Assembly (NCBI GenBank): GCA_036508555.1
Contig: DATCHD010000035.1
Coordinates: 62,001 to 126,000 of the forward strand
DNA length: 64,000 nucleotides
Source: CAINVV01 sp036508555
Lineage (GTDB): Bacteria > Bacteroidota > Bacteroidia > Bacteroidales > Prolixibacteraceae
Direction: 5' to 3'
Below are positions 17,691 through 24,914 of the stretch, in pieces (position 1 is the first letter of the stretch; each line of letters begins with the position of its first letter). Below the pieces are notes generated by a model. The model was given only the letters and a program-made list of their open reading frames with translations, was not told where the DNA came from and searched no databases. Position numbers and translations under genes: made by a program.

Positions 17691-19034
17691 ATGAAAATAT
17701 TAAAGACATTCAGATTTGGCGGGATCCACCCGGGAGCGGAAAAGCTTACTGCCGGGAGGACCATCAGGGTACTGTCACTGCCTGAAAAAGTTATATTGCC
17801 AGTGGTTCAGCACGCCGGGTCGCCTGCCGCTGTCATAGTCAAGGTGGGAGACCGGGTAAAAACCGGTAGTCTCATTGCCCGCATGTCGGGTGCCGTCTCG
17901 GCTAACATTCATGCCTCCGTATCTGGTATCGTGACAAAAATTGAGGAAACCGTGGATGCGTCCGGATACAAGATAAATTCCGTGCAGATCACAAGGGAAG
18001 GCGACGACTGGGACGACTCTGTCTCTTTAACTCCTGTCATCAAGGACTTTACACCGCAGGAAATACTTCAAAAAATCAAAGAAGCAGGGATCGTCGGAAT
18101 GGGTGGCGCCTCTTTCCCTACGCATGTCAAGCTGGAAATTCCAGAGGGGATGAAAGTGGACACCTTACTGATCAATGGGGTCGAGTGTGAGCCTTATCTC
18201 ACCGCCGACCACCAGTTGATGCTGGAAAAGGGAGAAGAAATTCTGCAAGGCACCCAACTGCTGATGAAAGTACTTGGCGTAGATCGTGCCATCATAGGGA
18301 TCGAAGTCAACAAGCCGGATGCCATCCACTCGTTGAACAATCTGTCAAAAAAATACGTGGGCATCACGGTCGAAGCCCTGGCAATGAAATATCCACAAGG
18401 AAGTGAGAAGCAACTCATTCAGGCGCTTACGGGCAGGCAGGTTCCGCCGGGTGCCCTGCCGGCGTCGGTGGGCGTGTTAGTCAACAATGTCGCAACGACT
18501 TATGCGGTCTACGAAGCCGTTACCAAAAACAAGCCGTTGATTGAACGTGTTGTCACCGTAACCGGGAAGTCGGTAAAGTTGCCCGGGAATTTCCTGGTAA
18601 GAATCGGGACACCCATCAATGAGCTGATTGAAGCGGTCGGTGGAATGCCTGAAAATACAGGGAAAGTGGTGATCGGCGGACCCATGATGGGACGTACGGT
18701 GGCTAATCTCCATATTCCGGTGACCAAAGGAATGTCCGGAATTGTGCTGATACCTGATTCTGAGGCTTCCCGGCAGACGGATCTGCCCTGCATCCGGTGC
18801 GCCAAATGTGTGGAGGGGTGCCCGATGAATCTCGAGCCCTACCTGATGATGCAGCTGGTCGAAAAGGGGATGTGGGATCTTGCTGAGGAGAATCACATTA
18901 CAGATTGCATGGAATGCGGATCGTGCTCTTTTACCTGTCCGTCGGCAAGACCCATCCTTGACAATATAAGGATCGGCAAGTCAAAAATTCGCAAAATTAG
19001 GTCAGATCAACAGAAATCAAATGCAAAAAGCTAA
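17691..19034 (+). CDS. rnfC: Rnf complex subunit C (NADH-binding)
   Basis: The 447-residue protein has the barrel-sandwich N-terminus (KTFRFGGIHPG), the flavin/NADH site of the NuoF-like domain (GIVGMGGASFPTHVKL, INGVECEPYLTADH), an SLBB-like region (PINELIEAVGG), and two C-terminal 4Fe-4S motifs, CIRCAKCVEGCP and CMECGSCSFTCP. RnfC passes electrons to NAD+. The start 17691 lies just after the rnfB stop; an ATG four codons earlier is possible but would overlap. Cytoplasmic peripheral subunit. Full length compared with short RnfC forms. Confidence 0.96.
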   Translation: MKILKTFRFGGIHPGAEKLTAGRTIRVLSLPEKVILPVVQHAGSPAAVIVKVGDRVKTGSLIARMSGAVSANIHASVSGIVTKIEETVDASGYKINSVQITREGDDWDDSVSLTPVIKDFTPQEILQKIKEAGIVGMGGASFPTHVKLEIPEGMKVDTLLINGVECEPYLTADHQLMLEKGEEILQGTQLLMKVLGVDRAIIGIEVNKPDAIHSLNNLSKKYVGITVEALAMKYPQGSEKQLIQALTGRQVPPGALPASVGVLVNNVATTYAVYEAVTKNKPLIERVVTVTGKSVKLPGNFLVRIGTPINELIEAVGGMPENTGKVVIGGPMMGRTVANLHIPVTKGMSGIVLIPDSEASRQTDLPCIRCAKCVEGCPMNLEPYLMMQLVEKGMWDLAEENHITDCMECGSCSFTCPSARPILDNIRIGKSKIRKIRSDQQKSNAKS

Positions 19035-19047
19035 CATTCAATAGTTA

Positions 19048-20031
19048 ATGAGCAATATTTTAACCGTTTCGCCCTCACCCCACACCAAAGGGGAAGAATC
19101 CATTCCGAAAATCATGCGGACTGTGATCGTCGCCATGATTCCTGCGATGATCATGTCAGTCATTTTTTTCGGTCCTGCCAGCCTTAAGATTATGGCAGTT
19201 GCGGTAATTGCCTGCCTGCTTTTTGAATATTCCATTCAAAAATACCTACTCAGAGTTCCAACGACTATCCGTGACGGGTCGGCCGTTATCACAGGATTAC
19301 TGCTCGCCTTCAATCTGCCTTCAGGTATTCCGGTCTGGCTGGTCGTTGCAGGTTCGCTGGTCGCGATTGGAATCGCGAAACTCTCCTTCGGCGGACTGGG
19401 TCAGAATCCTTTCAATCCGGCATTGGTGGGACGTGTATTTCTGCTGATTTCTTTCCCGGTTCAGATGACCACCTGGAGTGCCAACATCACGACTACAGAT
19501 ACCTTCACCGGTGCAACGCCGCTGGGATTGCTGAAAGAAGGGTTGAGAAGTGGTAAATCCCTGACTCAGATTGCCTCAGACAGTCAGATTCCAGGATATT
19601 TTGATATGTTCTGGGGAAACATGAGTGGTTCGCTGGGTGAAATCTCGGCCATTGCCATTCTGCTGGGCGGACTCTACCTGCTCTGGAAAAAAATAATCAC
19701 CTGGCATATCCCTGCAGCTGTGCTGGGTTCTATTTTCCTGTTTGAGGGAATCCTCTGGATTTTGGCTCCCGGACGCTTCATGGATCCTGTCTTCCATCTG
19801 ATTACAGGAGGGGCCATGCTTGGGGCCTTCTTCATGGCTACCGATCTGACCACTTCACCAATGACGCCCAAAGGCAAGCTGATCTTTGGCGCCGGAATCG
19901 GCGTAATCACTATGTGCATCCGGAATTTCGGTGCCTATCCCGAAGGAATATCTTTTGCTATACTGATCATGAACGGATTCACGCCGTTGATCAACGCGAC
20001 TGTCAAACCCAAAAGATTTGGAGGAAAATAA
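19048..20031 (+). CDS. rnfD: Rnf complex subunit D (FMN-binding membrane subunit)
   Basis: This 327-residue integral membrane protein has about nine to ten helices. The covalent FMN-threonine motif is seen as DTFTGATPLG (about residues 149-158). The family motif PFNPALVGRVFLLISFP and the C-terminal TDLTTSPMTPKG are also present. RnfD, with RnfG, moves electrons through the membrane and is part of the Na+ or H+ pathway. It lies between rnfC and rnfG; the rnfG start is 2 bases after the stop. Confidence 0.95.
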   Translation: MSNILTVSPSPHTKGEESIPKIMRTVIVAMIPAMIMSVIFFGPASLKIMAVAVIACLLFEYSIQKYLLRVPTTIRDGSAVITGLLLAFNLPSGIPVWLVVAGSLVAIGIAKLSFGGLGQNPFNPALVGRVFLLISFPVQMTTWSANITTTDTFTGATPLGLLKEGLRSGKSLTQIASDSQIPGYFDMFWGNMSGSLGEISAIAILLGGLYLLWKKIITWHIPAAVLGSIFLFEGILWILAPGRFMDPVFHLITGGAMLGAFFMATDLTTSPMTPKGKLIFGAGIGVITMCIRNFGAYPEGISFAILIMNGFTPLINATVKPKRFGGK

Positions 20032-20033
20032 TT

Positions 20034-20675
20034 ATGGCACAACCGGAATCCAATTTCAAAAATATGTTTTTGGCGCTTTTCACTGTGACTTTCGTGGCGG
20101 CCGCCATTCTTGGGCTTGTTAACGAAAGGACCAAAGCGGCCATTGCCCGGGCGGATATTGAACAACAGAACCTGGCCATTGCGGCCATCCTTCCTCCCTT
20201 TACTTACCTGGGGAAAAGCTACAAATCCCTACCCAAAGACGAAAAAGATTCGTTGCAGTTTTTCCCAGCTTTCGGCAAAGACAGTGCACTGGTCGGAACT
20301 GCCGTCAAGACCTACTCGAAGAAGGGTTTCTCCGGATTGGTCACGATAATGGTTGGCTTCACAACAGAGGGGAATATTTCAGGTTTCAGGGTTTTGGAAC
20401 ACAAGGAGACGCCAGGTCTGGGGTCAAGAATGTACAACTGGTTCTCGGATAAGAATAAACCGAAACAGAATGTGATCGGCACGAATCCGGATAAAAGCAA
20501 CTTCATGGTAATGAAAGACGGCGGATCATTTGATGCTATTACAGCTGCAACGATCTCATCCAGAGCCTTTCTGGAGTCCATCCGAAGGGCATACGACACC
20601 TGGAAATCCGAAAAAGCTTTAAACGCGCCCACTACCGTAAAGGCCGGACCCACAAAGAAAGGAGGCACATTATGA
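20034..20675 (+). CDS. rnfG: Rnf complex subunit G (FMN-binding)
   Basis: The 213-residue protein starts MAQPESNFKNMFLALF, has one N-terminal transmembrane helix, and a periplasmic FMN-binding domain with VGFTTEGNISGFRVLEHKE and TPGLGSRM. The flavinylation motif is DAITAATISSRAF: the family form is S/T-G-A-T, and here glycine is replaced by alanine, with the acceptor threonine kept. A GGAGGAAAA ribosome-binding sequence precedes the ATG at 20034. A longer reading starting inside rnfD is rejected. Its stop overlaps the rnfE start (ATGA), so the two are coupled. Confidence 0.93.
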   Translation: MAQPESNFKNMFLALFTVTFVAAAILGLVNERTKAAIARADIEQQNLAIAAILPPFTYLGKSYKSLPKDEKDSLQFFPAFGKDSALVGTAVKTYSKKGFSGLVTIMVGFTTEGNISGFRVLEHKETPGLGSRMYNWFSDKNKPKQNVIGTNPDKSNFMVMKDGGSFDAITAATISSRAFLESIRRAYDTWKSEKALNAPTTVKAGPTKKGGTL

Positions 20676-21256
20676 ACCGCATGCAGACATTTCTAAACGG
20701 GCTGATGAAGGAAAACCCGATTTTCGTGATCATGTTAGGGATGTGCCCGACCCTCGGCGTCTCCTCCAATGCTATCAACGGCATCGGCATGGGACTTGCT
20801 ACCACCTTTGTGCTGGTAATGTCGAACCTGATTGTCTCGCTGGTGGCAGGCTATATTCCTGATAAAGTGCGTATTCCAAGTTATGTAGTCATCATTGCCA
20901 CCTTCGTCACGGTGGTTCAACTCACCATGCAGGCCTACCTGCCCTCTCTCTATGCTTCGCTGGGATTATTTATTCCGCTGATCGTCGTTAACTGCATCGT
21001 ACTGGGTCGCGCGGAGGCCTTTGCCTGCAAAAATGGTGCCGTCCTCTCCATCCTCGACGGACTCGGAATGGGTTTCGGCTTTACCTTCGCCCTGACGCTG
21101 CTCGGCTCGATAAGGGAGTTTCTGGGTACAGGAAAAATCTTCGGACTGACACTTTACCCCGAGAATTATGGAAGCCTGCTCTTCGTACTGGCACCTGGCG
21201 CTTTCATTGCACTGGGATACCTGATCGCCATCATCAATAAAATCAAAAAAGCCTGA
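20672..21256 (+). CDS. rnfE: Rnf complex subunit E
   Basis: This 194-residue six-helix membrane protein is homologous to RnfA and NqrD. The two cysteines that help bind the buried iron-sulfur centre between RnfA and RnfE are seen in LGMCPTLGVS (about residue 25) and VVNCIVLGR (about 108). NPIFVIMLG and LGTGKIFGLTLYP are further family motifs. It begins within the rnfG stop (ATGA overlap) and is followed by rnfA after 5 bases. Confidence 0.95.
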   Translation: MNRMQTFLNGLMKENPIFVIMLGMCPTLGVSSNAINGIGMGLATTFVLVMSNLIVSLVAGYIPDKVRIPSYVVIIATFVTVVQLTMQAYLPSLYASLGLFIPLIVVNCIVLGRAEAFACKNGAVLSILDGLGMGFGFTFALTLLGSIREFLGTGKIFGLTLYPENYGSLLFVLAPGAFIALGYLIAIINKIKKA

Positions 21257-21261
21257 TTATC

Positions 21262-21834
21262 ATGCAATACCTTATCATAATCATCTCCGCCATCCTTGTT
21301 AACAACATTGTTTTGGCACAGTTTCTGGGTATTTGTCCGTTTTTAGGCGTCTCCAAAAACAGTACGACCGCCATCGGAATGGCCGCGGCGGTCGCGTTTG
21401 TGATGACCCTTTCCACAATTGTAACCTATTTGATTCAGTACTTCATTCTGGACCCACTGCATGTCGGCTACTTACAGACTATTTCCTTCATTCTTGTGAT
21501 CGCTGCGCTGGTACAACTGGTTGAAATCATCCTGAAAAAAGTGAGTCCGTCGCTCTACCAGGCACTCGGCGTTTACCTCCCGTTAATTACCACCAACTGT
21601 ACCATTCTCGGAGTAGCCATCCTAACCATTACCAAGCAGTTCAACCTGATCGAGGGAGTGGTATTTGCCATTTCCACCGCCTGCGGATTCGGACTGGCGT
21701 TGCTGATTTTTGCTCACATCCGCGAACAAATGGAGCTTATGAATATCCCCGAAGGGTTAAAAGGTACCCCGATAGCCCTTATTACGGCCGGTATTCTCGC
21801 CATGGCATTTATGGGATTCTCGGGTATGGTATGA
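21262..21834 (+). CDS. rnfA: Rnf complex subunit A
   Basis: This 190-residue six-helix protein is paralogous to RnfE and begins MQYLIIIISAILVNNIVLAQ. The conserved cysteines are in LGICPFLGVSKN and TTNCTILGVAI, in inverted topology relative to RnfE. It is the last gene of the rnf operon; no typical stem-plus-T-run terminator follows before the hairpin repeats at 21.88 kb. Confidence 0.95.
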   Translation: MQYLIIIISAILVNNIVLAQFLGICPFLGVSKNSTTAIGMAAAVAFVMTLSTIVTYLIQYFILDPLHVGYLQTISFILVIAALVQLVEIILKKVSPSLYQALGVYLPLITTNCTILGVAILTITKQFNLIEGVVFAISTACGFGLALLIFAHIREQMELMNIPEGLKGTPIALITAGILAMAFMGFSGMV

Positions 21835-21878
21835 AAAATAATTATCCCAATAGCCTTCAAACTTTCTGAGACACAATC

Positions 21879-21976
21879 TTCTTTATCTCGCCAAATCATA
21901 TATATTTTTCGCACTTTTGGCGAAATATAGATTTCTTTATCCTGCCAAATCATCTATATATTTTGTACATTTTGGC
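21879..21976. repeat. Two tandem ~44-bp hairpin repeats
   Basis: Two imperfect copies (21879-21922 and 21933-21976, offset about 54 bases) share TTCTTTATC, GCCAAATCAT, an ATATATTTT run and TTTTGGC. Each copy can fold: CGCCAAA pairs with TTTGGCG in the first and TGCCAAA with TTTGGCA in the second. Both loops are AT-rich. The second copy runs directly into the ATPase relic. They could be operator or promoter elements left from that gene, or part of a mobile unit. Confidence 0.7.
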
Positions 21977-22770
21977 AAAACCTGAAACATGGATGCAGGC
22001 TTTTAAAATACTCACAAATTATCTTACACCTATCCTTAAAAAACAAAAAAAGGTTGTATTCTTTGATGAATTTCCATGGATAAACACCCCTCGTTCGGGC
22101 TTTCTTCAGGCATTTGAAAATTTCTGGAATACCTGGGCATCCCTTCAGAAAAACCTTGTAGTTGTCATTTGCGGCTCCGCTGCTTCCTGGATGATACAAA
22201 AAATAATCAACAACAGGGGGGATTACACAACAGGGTAACACGGAAAATCAGACTATTACCATTTACAGTCGGCGAAACAGAAAAATTTCTAAAGAGCAGA
22301 AAAATAAAACTTGACAGATACCAGGTATTACAACTTTATATGGTGATGGGTGGTGTTCCCCAATATTTGAAAGAGATTGAAAAAGGAGAAAGCGCTACCC
22401 AGGCTATCGACAGAATTTGCTTTACAAAAGACGGTCTTTTACAGGATGAATTCGAGAACCTCTATCATTCGCTGTTTGATAATGCCCGATACCACATGGA
22501 GGTGATCAGGGTTCTGTCCAGAAAAAAAGCGGGGCTTACAAGGGGTGAAATCATTGAAAATTGCAAGCTGTCTTCCGGTGGTGGTATCACACAATTATTG
22601 GAAGAGCTCACTGAATCCGGTTTTATTACTCCTTATATTCCGTTTAACAAAACCAGAAAAGACAGCGTCTATAAATTGACTGACGAATATTCGCACTTCT
22701 ATATAAAATTTATTGAAAACAGCCGGTCGGCAGGTCCCGGAACATGGATCAGACTTTCTACATTGGAAGT
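21963..22770 (+). pseudogene. Relic of AAA-type ATPase, truncated at both ends and frameshifted
   Basis: The first frame encodes VVFFDEFPWINTPRSGFLQA (Walker B-like) and VVVICGSAASWMIQKIINN. After a run of six G (22216-22221) the reading continues in another frame with GGLHNRVTRKIRLLPFTVGE, MVMGGVPQYLKEIEKGES and KLTDEYSHFYIKFIENSRS. One extra G would restore the frame. This is the Bacteroidota ATP-binding family with a DUF234-type C-terminus. The N-terminal P-loop part is missing (the repeats begin there), and similarity ends at GTWIRLST, where the yicC promoter region starts. The gene is therefore inactive even if the frameshift were a read error. Confidence 0.85.
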
Positions 22771-22790
22771 GTTTTCTTTTCAGTTTTACC

Positions 22791-22798
22791 TACCTTTG
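22791..22798 (+). promoter_or_regulatory. Possible yicC promoter -7 box
   Basis: TACCTTTG fits TAnnTTTG and ends 17 bases before the yicC ATG. A TTG at 22763-22765 is somewhat too far upstream to be a good -33 element. The box lies just downstream of the point where the ATPase relic loses similarity. Confidence 0.35.
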
Positions 22799-22815
22799 CC
22801 AAAAATCAGGCGGAT

Positions 22816-23688
22816 ATGTTAAAATCGATGACCGGTTACGGCAAGGCAGAGTGTGAACTCTCACAAAAGAAAGTCACCATTGAGATTAAATCTCTGAACA
22901 GCAAGCAAATGGATCTCAATACGAGGATCTCGCTCCTCTTCAGAGACAAAGATCTGGAAATACGCCGGGAACTTTCTGACAAGCTGATTCGTGGTAAGGT
23001 AGACTTCATTCTATATACCGAATCGCTTGGTGATGAATCAGCGACGAAAATCAATGCCGGTATTGTAAGGAGTTACTACAAGCAGATGGAAGAGATCTCT
23101 GCCAGTCTGAATATCCAGTTAGACAACAACATTTTACAGACAATACTGACCCTGCCGGAAGTCGTGAAAAACGATAGGCAGGAACTAGACGAGCAGGAAT
23201 GGAAAAACATCCTGGGTAAAATCTCGGAAGCGATCGTTTCGCTCGATCATTTCCGGATACAGGAAGGTGCCGTTCTGAAGCTGGATCTGGTCTCCAACAT
23301 TCAGTCCATCACCTCTTTGCTTTCTGAAGTTGATCAATACGAAGAAGAACGGGTCACCCGCATCAAAGAGAAAATCTACGAAGGGCTGAAAGATATCTCC
23401 ATCGAACTGGTCAATGAAAACAGGCTGGAGCAGGAGATGATTTTTTACCTGGAAAAGATGGATGTCAATGAAGAAAAAGTCAGATTACTGAACCATTGCA
23501 ACTATTTTCTTGAGACGCTCGAACTGGATGAACCCGTTGGCAAGAAGCTCGGATTCATCGCCCAGGAAATCGGTCGGGAGGTGAATACGCTTGGCTCCAA
23601 GGCAAATCATATGGAGATGCAGAAGCTGGTCATCCGGATGAAAGACTCACTCGAAAGAATCAAAGAACAGCTGCTCAATATTTTATAA
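22816..23688 (+). CDS. yicC: YicC/YloC family endoribonuclease
   Basis: The 290-residue protein begins MLKSMTGYGKAE, the conserved N-terminus of YicC, with SLNSKQMDLNTRIS and RGKVDF next and the C-terminal block GKKLGFIAQEIGREVNTLGS. YicC proteins are RNases that degrade selected RNAs in E. coli. ATG 22816 gives the standard N-terminus; a longer frame reaches back into the ATPase relic and is not used. It is followed by gmk, then nadD, all closely spaced; yicC–gmk is a widely conserved pair. Confidence 0.93.
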   Translation: MLKSMTGYGKAECELSQKKVTIEIKSLNSKQMDLNTRISLLFRDKDLEIRRELSDKLIRGKVDFILYTESLGDESATKINAGIVRSYYKQMEEISASLNIQLDNNILQTILTLPEVVKNDRQELDEQEWKNILGKISEAIVSLDHFRIQEGAVLKLDLVSNIQSITSLLSEVDQYEEERVTRIKEKIYEGLKDISIELVNENRLEQEMIFYLEKMDVNEEKVRLLNHCNYFLETLELDEPVGKKLGFIAQEIGREVNTLGSKANHMEMQKLVIRMKDSLERIKEQLLNIL

Positions 23689-23702
23689 TCATATTGGAAC
23701 GG

Positions 23703-24272
23703 ATGAAGGAAGGAAAAGTCATTATATTCTCAGCTCCCTCCGGCGCTGGTAAAACAACCATTGTCAGACACCTGCTTTCGAAAGATCACAACTACGGATT
23801 CTCTGTTTCCGCAACAAGCAGAAAACCAAGAGGTTCTGAAGTCGATGGAGTGGATTATTTTTTCCTGACAGTCGACGAATTTAAGGCTAAGATTGCGAAC
23901 GACGAGTTTTTAGAGTGGCAGGAAGTTTATCCGGACAATTTTTACGGATCGTTGAAGAGTGAGGTATCGAGAATTCTCGGCTACGGACAAAATATCCTGT
24001 TCGACGTCGATGTAGTTGGAGGCAGCAATATCAAGAAATATTTCGGAGAACGGGCGCTTGCATTTTTCATTCAGCCACCCTCTCTGACGGAACTCGAGAA
24101 AAGACTCATTGCGAGATCCACTGAAGGTCCGGAGGTCATACGGAAAAGAATTGAAAAGGCCGCTAGGGAACTGACTTTTGCCTCGCAATTTGATGTCATT
24201 ATTATCAACGATACCCTGGAACATGCACTTCAACAGGTAGATGAATGCATCAGCGAATTTCTTAACTCATGA
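23703..24272 (+). CDS. gmk: Guanylate kinase
   Basis: The 189-residue enzyme has the P-loop FSAPSGAGKTTIV, the GMP-binding region SVSATSRKPRGSEVDGVDYF, and EFLEWQEVYPDNFYG. It phosphorylates GMP to GDP. The ATG at 23703 (MKEGKVIIFSAP) is preferred to a TTG three codons upstream. It lies 14 bases after yicC; its stop overlaps the nadD start (ATGA). Confidence 0.96.
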   Translation: MKEGKVIIFSAPSGAGKTTIVRHLLSKDHNYGFSVSATSRKPRGSEVDGVDYFFLTVDEFKAKIANDEFLEWQEVYPDNFYGSLKSEVSRILGYGQNILFDVDVVGGSNIKKYFGERALAFFIQPPSLTELEKRLIARSTEGPEVIRKRIEKAARELTFASQFDVIIINDTLEHALQQVDECISEFLNS

Positions 24273-24856
24273 AGATTGCCATTTACTCCGGATCGTTTAA
24301 CCCCATTCACAACGGGCATCTTGCTGTAGCACGAGCAGCCCTGTCGGAAGGTTACGATGAAGTATGGATGGTGGTCTCACCACAAAACCCGCATAAAAGT
24401 AAGGAGGAACTCTGGCCTTTTGAGGAGCGCATGAAAATGGTGAAACTTTGTCTTGCCAATGAAGAACATATCAAATTCAGTGATTGTGAAAATACCCTGC
24501 CACGCCCATCCTATACGATCAACACGCTGGAATACCTCAGGGAACAGCATCCGGAGCATCAGTTCAGTCTTCTGATCGGCGGCGACAACCTTCAGAAATT
24601 TCATCTTTGGAAAGATTATCAGAAAATAATTGATTCATTCGGGCTGATCGTTTATCCACGGGCTTCAGGGAAAGCCATTCAATTTGAAAATCAGTCGGGT
24701 ATCCATATCCTCAGCGCTCCGTTGCTGAATATAAGTTCCTCGGGAATAAAAAAACTATTGACTGAAAACCAGTCCATTCATGGTTTAGTATCCACGGAAG
24801 TGGAAAAATACCTTCTTCAAAAATTCAAAACCACTCGTTCGGAACCAAAATTTTAG
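24269..24856 (+). CDS. nadD: Nicotinate-nucleotide adenylyltransferase
   Basis: The 195-residue nucleotidyltransferase has the (G)SFNPIHNGHL motif at residues 8-18, WMVVSPQNPHK for substrate binding, IGGDNLQKFHLWKDY and the C-terminal ISSSGIKKLL. It forms deamido-NAD from nicotinate mononucleotide and ATP. The start overlaps the gmk stop by 4 bases, indicating coupling in a yicC-gmk-nadD operon. Confidence 0.95.
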   Translation: MKIAIYSGSFNPIHNGHLAVARAALSEGYDEVWMVVSPQNPHKSKEELWPFEERMKMVKLCLANEEHIKFSDCENTLPRPSYTINTLEYLREQHPEHQFSLLIGGDNLQKFHLWKDYQKIIDSFGLIVYPRASGKAIQFENQSGIHILSAPLLNISSSGIKKLLTENQSIHGLVSTEVEKYLLQKFKTTRSEPKF

Positions 24857-24914
24857 TGTAAATTGTGTTCGAATGCCGAACGATCTGAAGGCTTAATCCG
24901 GTTACTATTTGTCG

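Noticed and set aside
21835..22815. Intact mobile element
   Set aside because: No transposase frame or terminal inverted repeats with a target duplication; the coding part is an ATPase relic.
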